A stretch of DNA of 64,000 nucleotides from Torulaspora globosa (taxonomy: Eukaryota; Ascomycota; Saccharomycetes; Saccharomycetales; Saccharomycetaceae), in the NCBI RefSeq assembly GCF_014133895.1, contig NC_050733.1, forward strand, positions 372,001-436,000. Reading direction: 5' to 3'. Position 1 is the first letter of the stretch; the number at the start of each line of letters is the position of its first letter. The notes under the pieces were generated by a model that saw only the letters and a program-made list of their open reading frames with translations, was not told the origin of the DNA and ran no database searches. The position numbers and the translations under genes were made by a program. Below are positions 28,021 through 37,827 of this stretch, piece by piece.

Positions 28021-31000
28021 ATGGATACTGTAGCATGTCTAAACCGGCTGCGTGCTCAGTTTCTGTGGGACTGTCCCGAGAACGAGCAGATGAGGCGAAT
28101 CATCAAACCGTATATGGCTGGTCAAGAAGGCTCCATTGACGAGGTGGCTACATTGTACATAGCACCAGATGGCCATGATATGCTACCAGAGATGGAATCC
28201 CCGCCTCTTTCTTTGACGAACATGGATGGTTACCTTTCGAAGAATAGGCCGTTGTTGGCTAATGCTAGACATTACTCAAAGTCAAAGGAGTTGACGAAAA
28301 ATGCGAGAGGAGAAGTATCGGTGGCACGTAATAAATCGAATAAGGACCAGAAGGATGTCGAACGCGAGCGGCAATCGATAAGTGCTCAGAATCAAGCAAG
28401 ACATTCGGCTTTCGACACGGTTACTGAAAGACGGCTCCCAGTGTCCATCAAATCTGACACAACGTATCGAAAGCATGATAGCGATTCACAGACGGACAGC
28501 GACGAGCCAGAGGCTGATGATTTTAAGAAGAAAGCCAGTCGGAGGCTCTCAATCTCGCGAATATTCAAGGGCAGGCACGAATCTAATGGTAGGAAAGACA
28601 ATAAGAAAAGGCGTGAGCTCCAGAAAAAGCGGCGAGATATCAATTTTGATATCAACTTTGATTACGACGAGGATTTGGAGGAGGATGACGACGAAGAAGA
28701 AGACGAAGAAGGGGAAAATCTGCAGTCTCGTTTTTTCCAACTCGATCTGGAGTCAAGTAAGTCATCACACGCAAATGGCGACGAAGACAAGGATCCAGGG
28801 CTGAACAGACCGAACAGCAGCACTACGGGTTTCAGCAGCCGCGCTAATAATGTCGCGCCTGGTACTAGTGCCACATTAAGTGCCAACAATCGAAAATCAC
28901 ATTTTCCTCAAAACATAATGCCAAGGGCCTCATTGGTGGACGGTGGAAGGAACGGCAGTTTAAGATCGGATCGATTGCAAAGGGTGAATGGCCACGAGAA
29001 TGCAATCATAGGTGATCAGAAAGATAATAGAACAGCTGTGGAGGGTGAGGAATACGGATCCGACCTCGAATCTTATATCAACGAGCAGGACTTGGATAAT
29101 TTGGATTTGGATGGCGAGGCTTTGACGGATGATAATGATAATTTCTCTAAAGTGAACCTGAGACTCAGCTCTACTAATAAAAACGTCGAGAATCAAGAAG
29201 AAGGATCAGTCCCGAACGGCGATCATAGATCAAGTAGTGGCTCATCATATGGGAGGTCCCTTTTAGACTCAGATTTCAGCGGCAGCAACTTCATGAAGAA
29301 GGAATCTTCGGCGATTGATAGCACATCTTTCCTGGATGACTCTGATATGCAACCGGCTACAATGTCTCACTCTATCCCAATGACTCTCGAAGACTATGGG
29401 ATATACCATGGTCAAGATGATTCAACACTTAACAATGTCTTTGACGAGGCTGTAATGAACATGAAGAAGTCATCCAGAACACAGTTGAGAGAAAGGAGAT
29501 CGTCGAATTGCTTGATATCCCATAGTCTTGGGAGTACGCGCCACTCCAGTAGCTCGAATACCGGGATAAAAGGGAAAGGTCATACGCGGTCACTTTCCAC
29601 TGCAAGTAACGATAGCAGTAAAGTTAGAAGCGAGTTGGAGAAGAAGTGCGCACTTGGTCCTGGTGGGAGGCAAGGAAAGCTAAACTTGCCACCGAGTATT
29701 TACCGCAATGGATCGACTCCAAGGGGAAGCTCTCTCGTCATACAGAAAATTACTGATTTCCCGAAGCCCGACACTTCTGACTCTCTTTTATCTTCATTGT
29801 TCAGTCGCAGGAAGCAAGCGAAAGCGAGCGCGGCAGATATCCTGGAGTACTTCTCCTTTGTCTCTGGAAACAAGGTCCCGAGAGGTGAAGCAAGCACCAT
29901 AAGCGTATATATCCAGTCTTCCGCCAAGTATAAACGGCATCCCTTTGAAGCAAACATCAGAAACTCGGCAACCATATTTGAGACTATTGGGTATATCCTT
30001 TACCTCTTTTCAACCAAATTCAAGCCAGATAAAAGTGAAGGAGATGGTCTGAACGAAGATGAAATTAAAGATCCAAACAAATTCTGCCTTAAGATCGTTG
30101 ACGAGGACGGAGAGCCTTTTGAAGATGATTTTGGTAAAATCGACAGACTGAAAACCATTCAATCGCTCTCTGACAATGAAGTAGTGCTTTGTAAGGTAAG
30201 TGCAACTGAGGAGAAGTTAAACGAAAAGGAAACTCCACTTCCATACGACCTTCACGGTGAGATAATAGACAATGCTCAAATACATAGTGGTGGGAACTTG
30301 CGATTAAACCAGTTTAGCTATTACAAGCCCATTTTGAGCGACGAAACGAACAAGAAAAATGAGAACTCAAAAATCATATCCGTGAAGGTTTACTTATTTC
30401 CCTGTGGGAACAAAGAGTTTAATTATACTATCGTCGAAGTATCAGTTACATCTAGTCTGAATGATATATTGGTACGGTATTGTAAGATGAAAAAGATGGA
30501 TCCAAATGAATATCTTCTCAAGGTTCCCGATAAAAAGGTAGCATTGAATCTTAATGACACAGTTCTTCGACTTGATGGCCATCACGAAGTCGAGGTTGTT
30601 TCCAAAAGAGAAGCCCGGGAGCTTCATTTAGAAAAATGCAGACCAGACCTTGCCAAACCCAATCTGCCAACTATTCAAAGCACTGATTTAACTCCAATGA
30701 CCTTGGACCCTTCTGCGTATCTGAAACCCGAATCACCAACTGTTACGAAGGTAGCATCTCTGGAAAATAAACCGTCAACCAAGTACAGGAAAGCGGGTTC
30801 CAAGCATAAGTTGGTGCTCAGCACCCAGATATCCGGCTCGAGCAACACAAGTGGTAGCACAGTGAACGCATTCTTTAAGGCCAAAAACTCATCAAAGGCT
30901 TCGCTGCATGGCTCGTACTACGCACCTGACCACTCCACACCTGTCTCAGGTACCATGAACACCGGTGGTAGTAACAGTAACTATCCAGAGCTGCTATCCG

Positions 31001-31338
31001 GCGCGTATCACAAATACAAGGTCTGGAGGAGGCAACAGATGTCTCTGATGAATAAACATGAGAGAGCGTTAGCACTGGATGGTGATTACATTTACATCGT
31101 TCCACCAGAAAAGCATTTGCACTGGCATGAAAACGTCAAGACCAAATCCATCCATATAAGTCAGGTTATTTCTGTCGCTAAATCCAAGAGAGTCCCCGAA
31201 TACTTCAAACTATTCATTCGAAGAGGGCAGCACGACCTCAAAAGATACTACTTCGAGGCGGTATCCTCCCAAGAATGTATGGAGATTGTTTCCAGGATAC
31301 AGAACTCGCTGAATGCTTATAAGATGAACCATAAGTAG
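28021..31338 (+). CDS. AVO1: Avo1, TORC2 subunit (SIN1 family)
   Basis: 1,105 residues (S. cerevisiae Avo1 1,176). Essential scaffold of TOR complex 2 at the plasma membrane; it presents substrates such as Ypk1 to Tor2. The start MDTVACLNRLRAQFLWDCPE and EQMRRIIKPYM match Avo1. The N-terminal 600 residues are low-complexity and acidic (runs of D/E near 217-240). The CRIM substrate-recruiting domain follows at about 600-740 (SAADILEYFSFVSGNKVPRG). A Ras-binding-like region comes next, and a C-terminal PH domain at about 1000-1100 (KYKVWRRQQMSLMNKHERAL, YYFEAVSSQECMEIVSRIQN) binds PI(4,5)P2. It is YOL078W-like and divergent from REX4. Confidence 0.95.
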   Translation: MDTVACLNRLRAQFLWDCPENEQMRRIIKPYMAGQEGSIDEVATLYIAPDGHDMLPEMESPPLSLTNMDGYLSKNRPLLANARHYSKSKELTKNARGEVSVARNKSNKDQKDVERERQSISAQNQARHSAFDTVTERRLPVSIKSDTTYRKHDSDSQTDSDEPEADDFKKKASRRLSISRIFKGRHESNGRKDNKKRRELQKKRRDINFDINFDYDEDLEEDDDEEEDEEGENLQSRFFQLDLESSKSSHANGDEDKDPGLNRPNSSTTGFSSRANNVAPGTSATLSANNRKSHFPQNIMPRASLVDGGRNGSLRSDRLQRVNGHENAIIGDQKDNRTAVEGEEYGSDLESYINEQDLDNLDLDGEALTDDNDNFSKVNLRLSSTNKNVENQEEGSVPNGDHRSSSGSSYGRSLLDSDFSGSNFMKKESSAIDSTSFLDDSDMQPATMSHSIPMTLEDYGIYHGQDDSTLNNVFDEAVMNMKKSSRTQLRERRSSNCLISHSLGSTRHSSSSNTGIKGKGHTRSLSTASNDSSKVRSELEKKCALGPGGRQGKLNLPPSIYRNGSTPRGSSLVIQKITDFPKPDTSDSLLSSLFSRRKQAKASAADILEYFSFVSGNKVPRGEASTISVYIQSSAKYKRHPFEANIRNSATIFETIGYILYLFSTKFKPDKSEGDGLNEDEIKDPNKFCLKIVDEDGEPFEDDFGKIDRLKTIQSLSDNEVVLCKVSATEEKLNEKETPLPYDLHGEIIDNAQIHSGGNLRLNQFSYYKPILSDETNKKNENSKIISVKVYLFPCGNKEFNYTIVEVSVTSSLNDILVRYCKMKKMDPNEYLLKVPDKKVALNLNDTVLRLDGHHEVEVVSKREARELHLEKCRPDLAKPNLPTIQSTDLTPMTLDPSAYLKPESPTVTKVASLENKPSTKYRKAGSKHKLVLSTQISGSSNTSGSTVNAFFKAKNSSKASLHGSYYAPDHSTPVSGTMNTGGSNSNYPELLSGAYHKYKVWRRQQMSLMNKHERALALDGDYIYIVPPEKHLHWHENVKTKSIHISQVISVAKSKRVPEYFKLFIRRGQHDLKRYYFEAVSSQECMEIVSRIQNSLNAYKMNHK

Positions 31339-31621
31339 TTTTTGTGAGAAAGTTCTTCGCCCTTGCAAGGACTAGGCAGAACACTCCTACGAGAACTGAC
31401 TAAAGTTTATACACTGTCTGACCCAGTGAATTGAGGAGGACATAGATCTCATAGTAGTATATCAATCCTATTTAAGCTCAAGTTCCTTTGAAATTCGCAT
31501 TCTCATTGGTCCATTTCCGCAGCGCGAAAGCGCTTCATTTTATGCACCAGTCAAAGCTAACCTCGAACTTGCAACCAGAAGAACACGGAACTATCGCAGA
31601 AATATCAAGTGAAGTGTCAAA
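31339..31621. other. Intergenic region between AVO1 and ATP19
   Basis: 283 bp holding the AVO1 3' end and the ATP19 promoter. Only a weak TATTTAAG (about 31469) is visible; no RNA gene signals. Confidence 0.4.
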
Positions 31622-31831
31622 ATGGGAGCCGGTTATCAAATCTTGGGTAGACATGTTCCATCTCACCATCTGGCTTTAGGTACTTTGGGCCTAGTCGCCT
31701 TAATTGTTGTTCCAAACCCATTTGCTGCTAAGAAGCCAAAGAGCGTCAACTTTGGTGCTGGCTCGAAGGAAGAAGAGCAATTCATCGAAAATTATCTAGC
31801 CAAGCATACCGAAGCTGCAGAGAAACACTGA
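31622..31831 (+). CDS. ATP19: ATP synthase subunit k (Atp19)
   Basis: 69-residue inner-membrane protein of mitochondrial F1Fo-ATP synthase, associated with the dimeric enzyme. The start MGAGYQILGRHVPSHHLALG is followed by the single membrane segment TLGLVALIVVPNPFAAKKPK and the conserved end EEEQFIENYLAKHTE, matching S. cerevisiae Atp19 (68 residues). It sits between AVO1 and BRX1 as YOL077W-A does. It converges with BRX1 (130 bp between stops). Confidence 0.96.
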   Translation: MGAGYQILGRHVPSHHLALGTLGLVALIVVPNPFAAKKPKSVNFGAGSKEEEQFIENYLAKHTEAAEKH

Positions 31832-31960
31832 GCTGCTGAGATCAATCCTCTTTCAGACTTTTAAATATTCCATATCATGTTCAAGGAGAGAATATTTACC
31901 ACCTCGATTGAACTATTTATGTGTTCCACTACTGTACAGTCTAATTCATTAAGTATCTAT

Positions 31961-32851
31961 TTAATCCTTGAATAGTGCTTCATTTGATAGCGGATCCGCA
32001 GCGAGAACGTTATCTCTCAATTTGATCTTTCTTTGAACCGCTGCTTCAGCTCTTTCTTTTGCGGCATTGGCAGCCTGCTGCTTCATTTGGGCTCTGACAA
32101 CGTTTGGCGACACGTATTGCTTGTTCTCGTAGATCTTAGGTCCCCCAAAGGACCCCTCAAGGATAAGAATCACGGTCATCACGAACCTTGGCCCGATCTC
32201 CACAAGCGAAATGTCTTCCTGCTGATCTGCCTTAAGCTCGTATTCATCCTCGTTTCTAGCGGAATGAGAAATCTCATAAGTTCTGACCCAGATCTTGTCA
32301 TCTACGATGCTGAACGACATAACATGATCGATGAACGGCTTGGATTTTCTCGCCATGGGGGGAACTCCAAAGTTGTGAATCAGTAGCTCCTTGACCAGTT
32401 GGTAATGTGGCGAGGTATCGAACCGGTGGTCGAACGATAGCACCGGGCGTGAACCCTTCAGGCAATTGCCTGTGAAATTCAACTCATCCATCGTATGCAA
32501 GTTTTGCAAATAGAACTTAATCGTCGGGCCGTTGGGTGGCTTGGAGAGCCACAAATACAAATCCTGGTGTTTTCTTGCCTCGAAGAACAGGATGTTATTG
32601 CAATTGTAGAGCTCAGCGATCTCATTCAATTGCTGTAAGTCTTTTTTAGTGTCAAGTTTGGGCTCTTTCCTGGAATGTGGCAACAAAGAGTAGAGATCCT
32701 GGATCAAATGGCGATGTCTGAAGTTCACACCTCTGCTAGAAATCAGCAAAGTACGTTGTTTGTTCATAAACTGTTTCTCATTACGTACTATTTTCTTGTC
32801 CGATTGCGATCTTTTGTCCTTACCTGCCAATGCTTTGTAGATGGAAGACAT
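31961..32851 (-). CDS. BRX1: Brx1, Brix-domain 60S assembly factor
   Basis: 296 residues (S. cerevisiae Brx1 291). Nucleolar protein that binds pre-rRNA with Ebp2 during early large-subunit assembly. The start MSSIYKALAGKDKRSQSDKK and the Brix domain are almost identical to yeast: KQRTLLISSRGVNFRHRHLI, NNILFFEARKHQDLYLWLSK, PPNGPTIKFYLQNLHTMDEL and ILILEGSFGGPKIYENKQYV. The ATG at 32851 is used; a TTG four codons upstream is ignored. It is divergent from MDM20 over 294 bp; the promoter has two perfect PAC sites and an RRPE. Confidence 0.97.
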   Translation of the reverse strand: MSSIYKALAGKDKRSQSDKKIVRNEKQFMNKQRTLLISSRGVNFRHRHLIQDLYSLLPHSRKEPKLDTKKDLQQLNEIAELYNCNNILFFEARKHQDLYLWLSKPPNGPTIKFYLQNLHTMDELNFTGNCLKGSRPVLSFDHRFDTSPHYQLVKELLIHNFGVPPMARKSKPFIDHVMSFSIVDDKIWVRTYEISHSARNEDEYELKADQQEDISLVEIGPRFVMTVILILEGSFGGPKIYENKQYVSPNVVRAQMKQQAANAAKERAEAAVQRKIKLRDNVLAADPLSNEALFKD

Positions 32852-32950
32852 CGCTGGTTTCAAACTGAGTCAAATGATTATATTAACTGTTAAGTAAATT
32901 ATCTCAGGGACAATCCTTTCAGGCAATCAATTAGTTCTACCTATTCTACT

Positions 32951-32986
32951 GCTCATCGCTAAGCTCATCGCATCTAAAATTTTTCA
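32951..32986 (-). promoter_or_regulatory. Two PAC sites and an RRPE upstream of BRX1
   Basis: GCTCATCGC occurs twice (32951-32959 and 32963-32971), followed by AAAATTTTTCA (32976-32986), the exact reverse complement of the RRPE core TGAAAAATTTT. This is the textbook ribosome-biogenesis promoter pair, 100-135 bp upstream of BRX1 and 160 bp or more from MDM20. Confidence 0.8.
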
Positions 32987-33145
32987 ATTAACGGTTGTCG
33001 CTCAGCACGAAAGAGAAAAATTATGGTCAGAATAGCATGGATTCGAATGCTAATAAGGCTTCATAAGCTACTGTCTACCGGCCGCCTGCAATTAGTATGT
33101 CTGAGTGGTTTGCTGCTTGTATGTCTTTGAGCATACCAACTCAGA

Positions 33146-35521
33146 ATGACAAGTCGTGTTGATGATGAGATCTCTAACCTCATGAAGAGGGGGAGCTATA
33201 AGCTGTGTCTGCAAAAGGTTGTCCAGTCGAGAAAGCAGCTACCCAATTCTTCCTACCTTAAAGTCTTGGAGATATACATCAAATTTAGAATGTCTCCCAG
33301 AAAATTCAATTACGAAGATTCTTTGGGACGTTTGTATGGTACCAACGGTACCGAGATAACTAGCGATACCCGGGCGCTGAACCTACTGCACACATTCTTT
33401 GTCGAGCTTGGAAGGTACGAAGAAGCGCTCCAGGTGTATGAACGAGCCAACTTCAAGTACCAAGGCTTCGAGATAGCGTTGACGTGGTTTGAGAAGACTC
33501 TCCGCGATTCTAATTACAAGCAGATGGTGAAGTCATGTCAGCAGCTGGCAAAATTAGGCGGAGATCTTGGAGAAGGGCTTTCTCACCGTGACTACATCTT
33601 CTGGTATGCTCTATCTATCGTGGTTCTTTTCCGTTTCCAAAGCCATAAGGTTGCTGATCAGGAGAAGAGACTGCTACCGCAGCTCGCCTACCGATCACTG
33701 TGCAATGTCAAACCGTTTCAGTCCGCTCAAGAAGTGTACGTCTTTTGTACGGTATGCGAGGAGCTCTTCCCAGATGATGAGCAGAAAGCACAGGAAATTA
33801 TCCAGGAGGTAATCCCGCGGCTCGAGAGGTCTGTTGACCTTTACATGAAGAATTTCTTCCTAAGGAATCTCAAAAAGGATGAGTACTCCACAGCTTTCGA
33901 TCTCTGCGGCAAGTTGTTAGAGAGACTCAATGATTTTGAGCTGATCACTCGGTATATTCATGCGGCTAAGAATCTCTCCAAATCAAAGGAAGAGACTCTC
34001 CAAAATATTGCACTTTACGTGGGCGACTCCAGAAACTCTCGGTTAGCACATTTAGAAGCAGATAGGGTTTACGACAATCGAATCTCTAAAGCTGCCTTGG
34101 GTCATTACGTCCAGAAATTTCATAATAAGTCCTGTTGCACCACTGATCTGAACGGATATAGGGATTTCATTGATGAATCGTCCATCAGGGAGACATTCAA
34201 CGAATGCGATGGGATTGATCTGCTGCACGAGGTGAACCTGTTCAAGCTGGGTCTCTCGGAGTTCACACCTGTTCAGGCATATGTTAAATACGAATCGACT
34301 TTGGTCAGTAAGCCAATCACAGACTATTCGGCTTGTTCAACTTACATTCTAAGGATCATGCAAGATCTAATTTTGACAGAAGACGAGCCACCACTAGAAA
34401 ATGTCTTATTGGCGTTGACTTTACTTGAGAACTATCAGATAAAAGATCCGCACAACTACGAGACCTCCGTATGGATAGTCGCCTTGTACATGTATCTTGG
34501 TTGTGTCCCGTTAGCATTTCCTCAATACTTGATGCTCAAAACCAAAAATGTACAAGTCGATATCGCCGATTTTATTGTCTATTCCCGCTTTGCCACGATG
34601 TTTCCTCTGAAAACTCACGATTACATCAAAAGAGCATATGAAAACCTGGAAAAGTTCTATCAGAGTTCTGCGGGCAGGCTATCCCAACTTGCTCAAATCG
34701 CCTTTGAAAGGAAATCTTACAGCAAGATCATAGGAATTCTAGAATTTAACGACCGCATCGATAGATCAAGCATGAAGTGGTTGATGGCGTCAGAGAGCGT
34801 CAAGATGGCCCGACTTTGTAATGACAAACGCGGGGAGCTACTTCAAAGTATGCATGAACAGTGGAGGCTAATGGAGATGATAGGAAACATCAGCTTTTCA
34901 GACAACAGAGATTATAGAATATTCGGACCAGATATCCAGCAAGACAAGCTACCACATGTTCTTCGGTATCTGAGCGTCAGCGATGAAATCATAATGCTGG
35001 ACTGTATCAAAGAATTTATGATCGAGCTGATACCGTCGAGGGAAAGAGATGCAAAGCTTGAATCATATCTGGAAAAGATGAGAGCTTCAGGAGAATCGCC
35101 CATTCATGCCGCCGATTCCGTCGATGCATGGTCCTTCGAGGTCTTCCACGACTTATACGCAAACGACGGAGCTAATCTGCTCGAGCTCGTAAAGAATCTG
35201 TCTCTTCACCCGCAATCGACGAGTACTTGGAGGCTTTCCCATGAGTACCTGACTAAGATGCACACTCTAAAAACGCTAGACTCTTTCAAGAGAATCAAGG
35301 ATAGCGCCCTCAAAGATAGCATTAAAACCAACATCAAGCTACTTAGAGATAGTTGTGACAGCTTGTTTTCGCAGTACATATCTCACGTAACGGAGATGTG
35401 TGGAAAACTCGAGACAGGACCGAGTGGTCAGTTATTACAGTCCCTTGGCTATGCTCCATTAGACGCTGAAAACATTACCAAAGGACTGCTCACAGTTCAA
35501 AAGGCGACTAGAAATTTATAG
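33146..35521 (+). CDS. MDM20: Mdm20, auxiliary subunit of N-terminal acetyltransferase B
   Basis: 791 residues (S. cerevisiae Mdm20 796). Ribosome-anchoring partner of the Nat3 catalytic subunit; NatB acetylates N termini such as Met-Asp and Met-Glu, including actin and tropomyosin. The protein is helical and TPR-like throughout, for example ALNLLHTFFVELGRYEEALQ and VYERANFKYQGFEIALTWFE. The N-terminal 160 residues align well with Mdm20. Position beside BRX1 matches YOL076W beside YOL077C. NAT1 at the far right of the window is the analogous NatA subunit. Confidence 0.92.
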   Translation: MTSRVDDEISNLMKRGSYKLCLQKVVQSRKQLPNSSYLKVLEIYIKFRMSPRKFNYEDSLGRLYGTNGTEITSDTRALNLLHTFFVELGRYEEALQVYERANFKYQGFEIALTWFEKTLRDSNYKQMVKSCQQLAKLGGDLGEGLSHRDYIFWYALSIVVLFRFQSHKVADQEKRLLPQLAYRSLCNVKPFQSAQEVYVFCTVCEELFPDDEQKAQEIIQEVIPRLERSVDLYMKNFFLRNLKKDEYSTAFDLCGKLLERLNDFELITRYIHAAKNLSKSKEETLQNIALYVGDSRNSRLAHLEADRVYDNRISKAALGHYVQKFHNKSCCTTDLNGYRDFIDESSIRETFNECDGIDLLHEVNLFKLGLSEFTPVQAYVKYESTLVSKPITDYSACSTYILRIMQDLILTEDEPPLENVLLALTLLENYQIKDPHNYETSVWIVALYMYLGCVPLAFPQYLMLKTKNVQVDIADFIVYSRFATMFPLKTHDYIKRAYENLEKFYQSSAGRLSQLAQIAFERKSYSKIIGILEFNDRIDRSSMKWLMASESVKMARLCNDKRGELLQSMHEQWRLMEMIGNISFSDNRDYRIFGPDIQQDKLPHVLRYLSVSDEIIMLDCIKEFMIELIPSRERDAKLESYLEKMRASGESPIHAADSVDAWSFEVFHDLYANDGANLLELVKNLSLHPQSTSTWRLSHEYLTKMHTLKTLDSFKRIKDSALKDSIKTNIKLLRDSCDSLFSQYISHVTEMCGKLETGPSGQLLQSLGYAPLDAENITKGLLTVQKATRNL

Positions 35522-35701
35522 AACAACTTAAAAACCTTCCTCGTCTCAAGCAGCCTTTTCTCAAATTTTAAAGCCCTACAAAGCTGACAGCAATATATAC
35601 TTATCGATAAGCGCGGCGCTACCAAACCATTGTTTTGGTGATCCAGCATATCTACCTATTTCAGCAACAGGTAAACATACCCAAAAATCATCAACTTCAC
35701 A

Positions 35702-35764
35702 ATGAACTGGGGAGTTTTAGATGATCCTTGATTGATGGATCGTCTTTGGAAGCGAGCCAAGTAG
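35702..35764 (+). other. Cluster of three short upstream open frames before the YBR138C-like gene
   Basis: ATGs at 35702 (nine codons, stop ending 35731), 35721 (four codons, stop ending 35735) and 35735 (nine codons, stop ending 35764; its ATG overlaps the previous TGA as TGATG) precede the first in-frame ATG of the main gene at 35806. Either a regulated leader or a sign that the 5' end of the gene is misread by an indel: MNWGVLDDP from 35702 would lead into the main frame after a one-base shift. Confidence 0.5.
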
Positions 35765-35805
35765 ATACTATAAGTGCCGGGCTTGTTCTGCAGTTGGTTT
35801 GCCCG

Positions 35806-37188
35806 ATGGACAACGCTTCTCACTCCAGAATCCTTGAGCCGATCGATCCCAATTCAGTATCACTGATATCCTCATCTTCCGGTTCCAACCTTTACAGCGG
35901 GATACAGGATGAAACATCTCATTCACCATTTAGGACGCCTGGCAGTCCCAGCGTTGTCGATAGCGAAGGTGCCTTAACAGCCAAATGGCAATTTGATCGA
36001 AAAGAGTTTGAATTTAAGAGCAATAGCACCCCTTCCAGATCAATTGATCCGCAGCATCAAAAGATTCTACATGTAAGGAAAAGACGCTCACAGTTAATGG
36101 GCGCAAAACCAAGGGTACCTTCTAAACTTCACCATTCTACTTCTAAGCTGGACTTACTAGATAAGGAGAAATTGACAAGTTTTCCCATACCACCACCTCG
36201 TGGTTCTCAGCCGAGCCAAAACGTGAAGAGATTGAAGCTCAATCCTATCAATGAAATTCGGATACACAACACAAAAGAGGATAGGCGCATCAGTTATGGT
36301 TTCCCTGGCAAACGTGGCCCTCTCCAGGAGGAAGAAGGGGACGAGGATGACAGCAACGAGCATCCCATAGTACTTGTTGAGGATTATATACCGATAGAAG
36401 AATGGAGCCGCGGGAATGCGGCCGGAAAGAGGCTATCGCTGTCCAATTTGAGATCTAAGATGAGTAAGAGAAGTGACATGCATTTACCTGTAAGATTAAT
36501 AAACACTAGCAGAAAAGAATGCTCCAAAACTCCCAGCTCCTCTGTAACATTGATTCCCCATATTCTAGACGATAATTTCATGCATGAAGATTCTGTCTGC
36601 AGTTTGCAGGAGAATGGCGCTCAAACGCTCAGTTTGAGGGATGATGAAGCAGTATCGTCATCATTCCAACATATGATTCGGAGCTTAATCAAAAATGAAG
36701 AAAAGGAGGATAGCGACGAGTATTTATCCGGGCTGCGATTAAACTCAAGCCTAAAGAAATGTGTCGTTTGCGAGAAACCGCTGTATGAAATAAGTTCCAT
36801 ATTGGGTGAGGCAAGCCATTTCAAAGAGATTGTCTGCGATAAGTGTACCGAAAGATATGAGGAAGCCGCCAAAATCTTCGAGGACTATGAGTTTGAGACA
36901 TCGCTGGACTCTTCGCATGATTCCTCCCTCAATAGCTTGGAGGGTGCAGTCCAGCTGTCGCACACAGAAAATCCTGAGCAGCAAGTTACATCTTTCACAG
37001 CACAGCAGAGAACAAGATTTTCAAACGAGCTTATCCGGAGATTACAATTGCAGTCATCTGGTGTTTCAACTCCTCAGCGTAAAGACAATCTTGACAATGG
37101 GTTGCTTTTATGGTTTATGGAGGCCAAGAAGAGAATTACTGAACTACTAACAAAAAACCGAAACGCAGCCAGCGGAGTGAGCAAATAG
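35806..37188 (+). CDS. YBR138C-like protein, possible Cdc28 substrate, unknown function
   Basis: 460 residues from the first in-frame ATG (35806); the frame is open further upstream to about 35728, but only with TTG. I identify it mainly by position: it converges with a YBR137W homolog as YBR138C does in S. cerevisiae, where the protein is about 524 residues and functionally uncharacterised. The protein is Ser/Pro-rich with several SP/TP sites (HSPFRTPGSPS, VSTPQRK) and basic patches. It has two CxxC pairs, KKCVVCEKPL and IVCDKCTERY, about 28 residues apart, which look like a small treble-clef zinc site. The C-terminal helix LLLWFMEAKKRITELL is conserved-looking. The true start is uncertain because of the uORFs and a possible indel upstream. 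Confidence 0.65.
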   Translation: MDNASHSRILEPIDPNSVSLISSSSGSNLYSGIQDETSHSPFRTPGSPSVVDSEGALTAKWQFDRKEFEFKSNSTPSRSIDPQHQKILHVRKRRSQLMGAKPRVPSKLHHSTSKLDLLDKEKLTSFPIPPPRGSQPSQNVKRLKLNPINEIRIHNTKEDRRISYGFPGKRGPLQEEEGDEDDSNEHPIVLVEDYIPIEEWSRGNAAGKRLSLSNLRSKMSKRSDMHLPVRLINTSRKECSKTPSSSVTLIPHILDDNFMHEDSVCSLQENGAQTLSLRDDEAVSSSFQHMIRSLIKNEEKEDSDEYLSGLRLNSSLKKCVVCEKPLYEISSILGEASHFKEIVCDKCTERYEEAAKIFEDYEFETSLDSSHDSSLNSLEGAVQLSHTENPEQQVTSFTAQQRTRFSNELIRRLQLQSSGVSTPQRKDNLDNGLLLWFMEAKKRITELLTKNRNAASGVSK

Positions 37189-37284
37189 CACTTCCTGGGC
37201 CGTTCATACTAAGCATTGACTGACTTTATATCTATATAGGCAGGTCCACGTCGCATATCGCCAAATCAATCATGTATCATACTG

Positions 37285-37827
37285 CTAATCCAGGTCGAGG
37301 GCCGGAGCAGTTCTTTGAGCGTATTTGGTCAAGCAAGTGACAGCCAACAAGTGGTCCTCCTCCTGTTTCAGACCGCTGACGGTGAGGCACCCAACTGGAT
37401 AGTCGCATTGGTTCAAGAAGATAGGTACTGCACCTCCATGAAAAGCATACTCTTTTGAATCAACAAAAAACTTGTCTTCTGGCGACAGGTTTCCCTTCTT
37501 GTTGCCCATGTAGAAAGTAGAGCGACTGAATCGCAAGGCAGTCTTCCTTTTCCTCTCAATCCAGTTGTCGTTATCTAAACTGCTCCCGCGAAACGTAACA
37601 GCTCGAAAGAGGGAGTGTCCATTAGATGCTGACACGTCAATTGCAACACATCTCTCAGGAAACAATTCCCTTGCCGTTCTTCTGACGAGCGAACCTAGCT
37701 CAAAGGCATCCTCGTAGTGGAATGTGTCCAACACGCAGTTGCTCTCGAGCTTTTCCAATTCCTCGAGTGATGCTTTTCTGGACACCAACTTCTGCAACAA
37801 CTTCTGATCCAATTCGATAGCACCCAT
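37285..37827 (-). CDS. YBR137W-like protein (DUF967/HbpS-like fold)
   Basis: 180 residues, as YBR137W (179). In S. cerevisiae the protein forms a pentamer-based particle and binds the Get4-Get5 complex of the tail-anchored protein pathway; its biochemical role is unclear. The typical core is present: VAIDVSASNGHSLFRAVTFR, DNWIERKRKTALRFSRST, EYAFHGGAVPIFL and CDYPVGCLTVSGLKQEEDH, which matches the heme-degradation-like GlcG/HbpS fold. The ATG is at 37827. It converges with the YBR138C-like gene (96 bp) and is divergent from PAC10. Confidence 0.88.
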   Translation of the reverse strand: MGAIELDQKLLQKLVSRKASLEELEKLESNCVLDTFHYEDAFELGSLVRRTARELFPERCVAIDVSASNGHSLFRAVTFRGSSLDNDNWIERKRKTALRFSRSTFYMGNKKGNLSPEDKFFVDSKEYAFHGGAVPIFLNQCDYPVGCLTVSGLKQEEDHLLAVTCLTKYAQRTAPALDLD

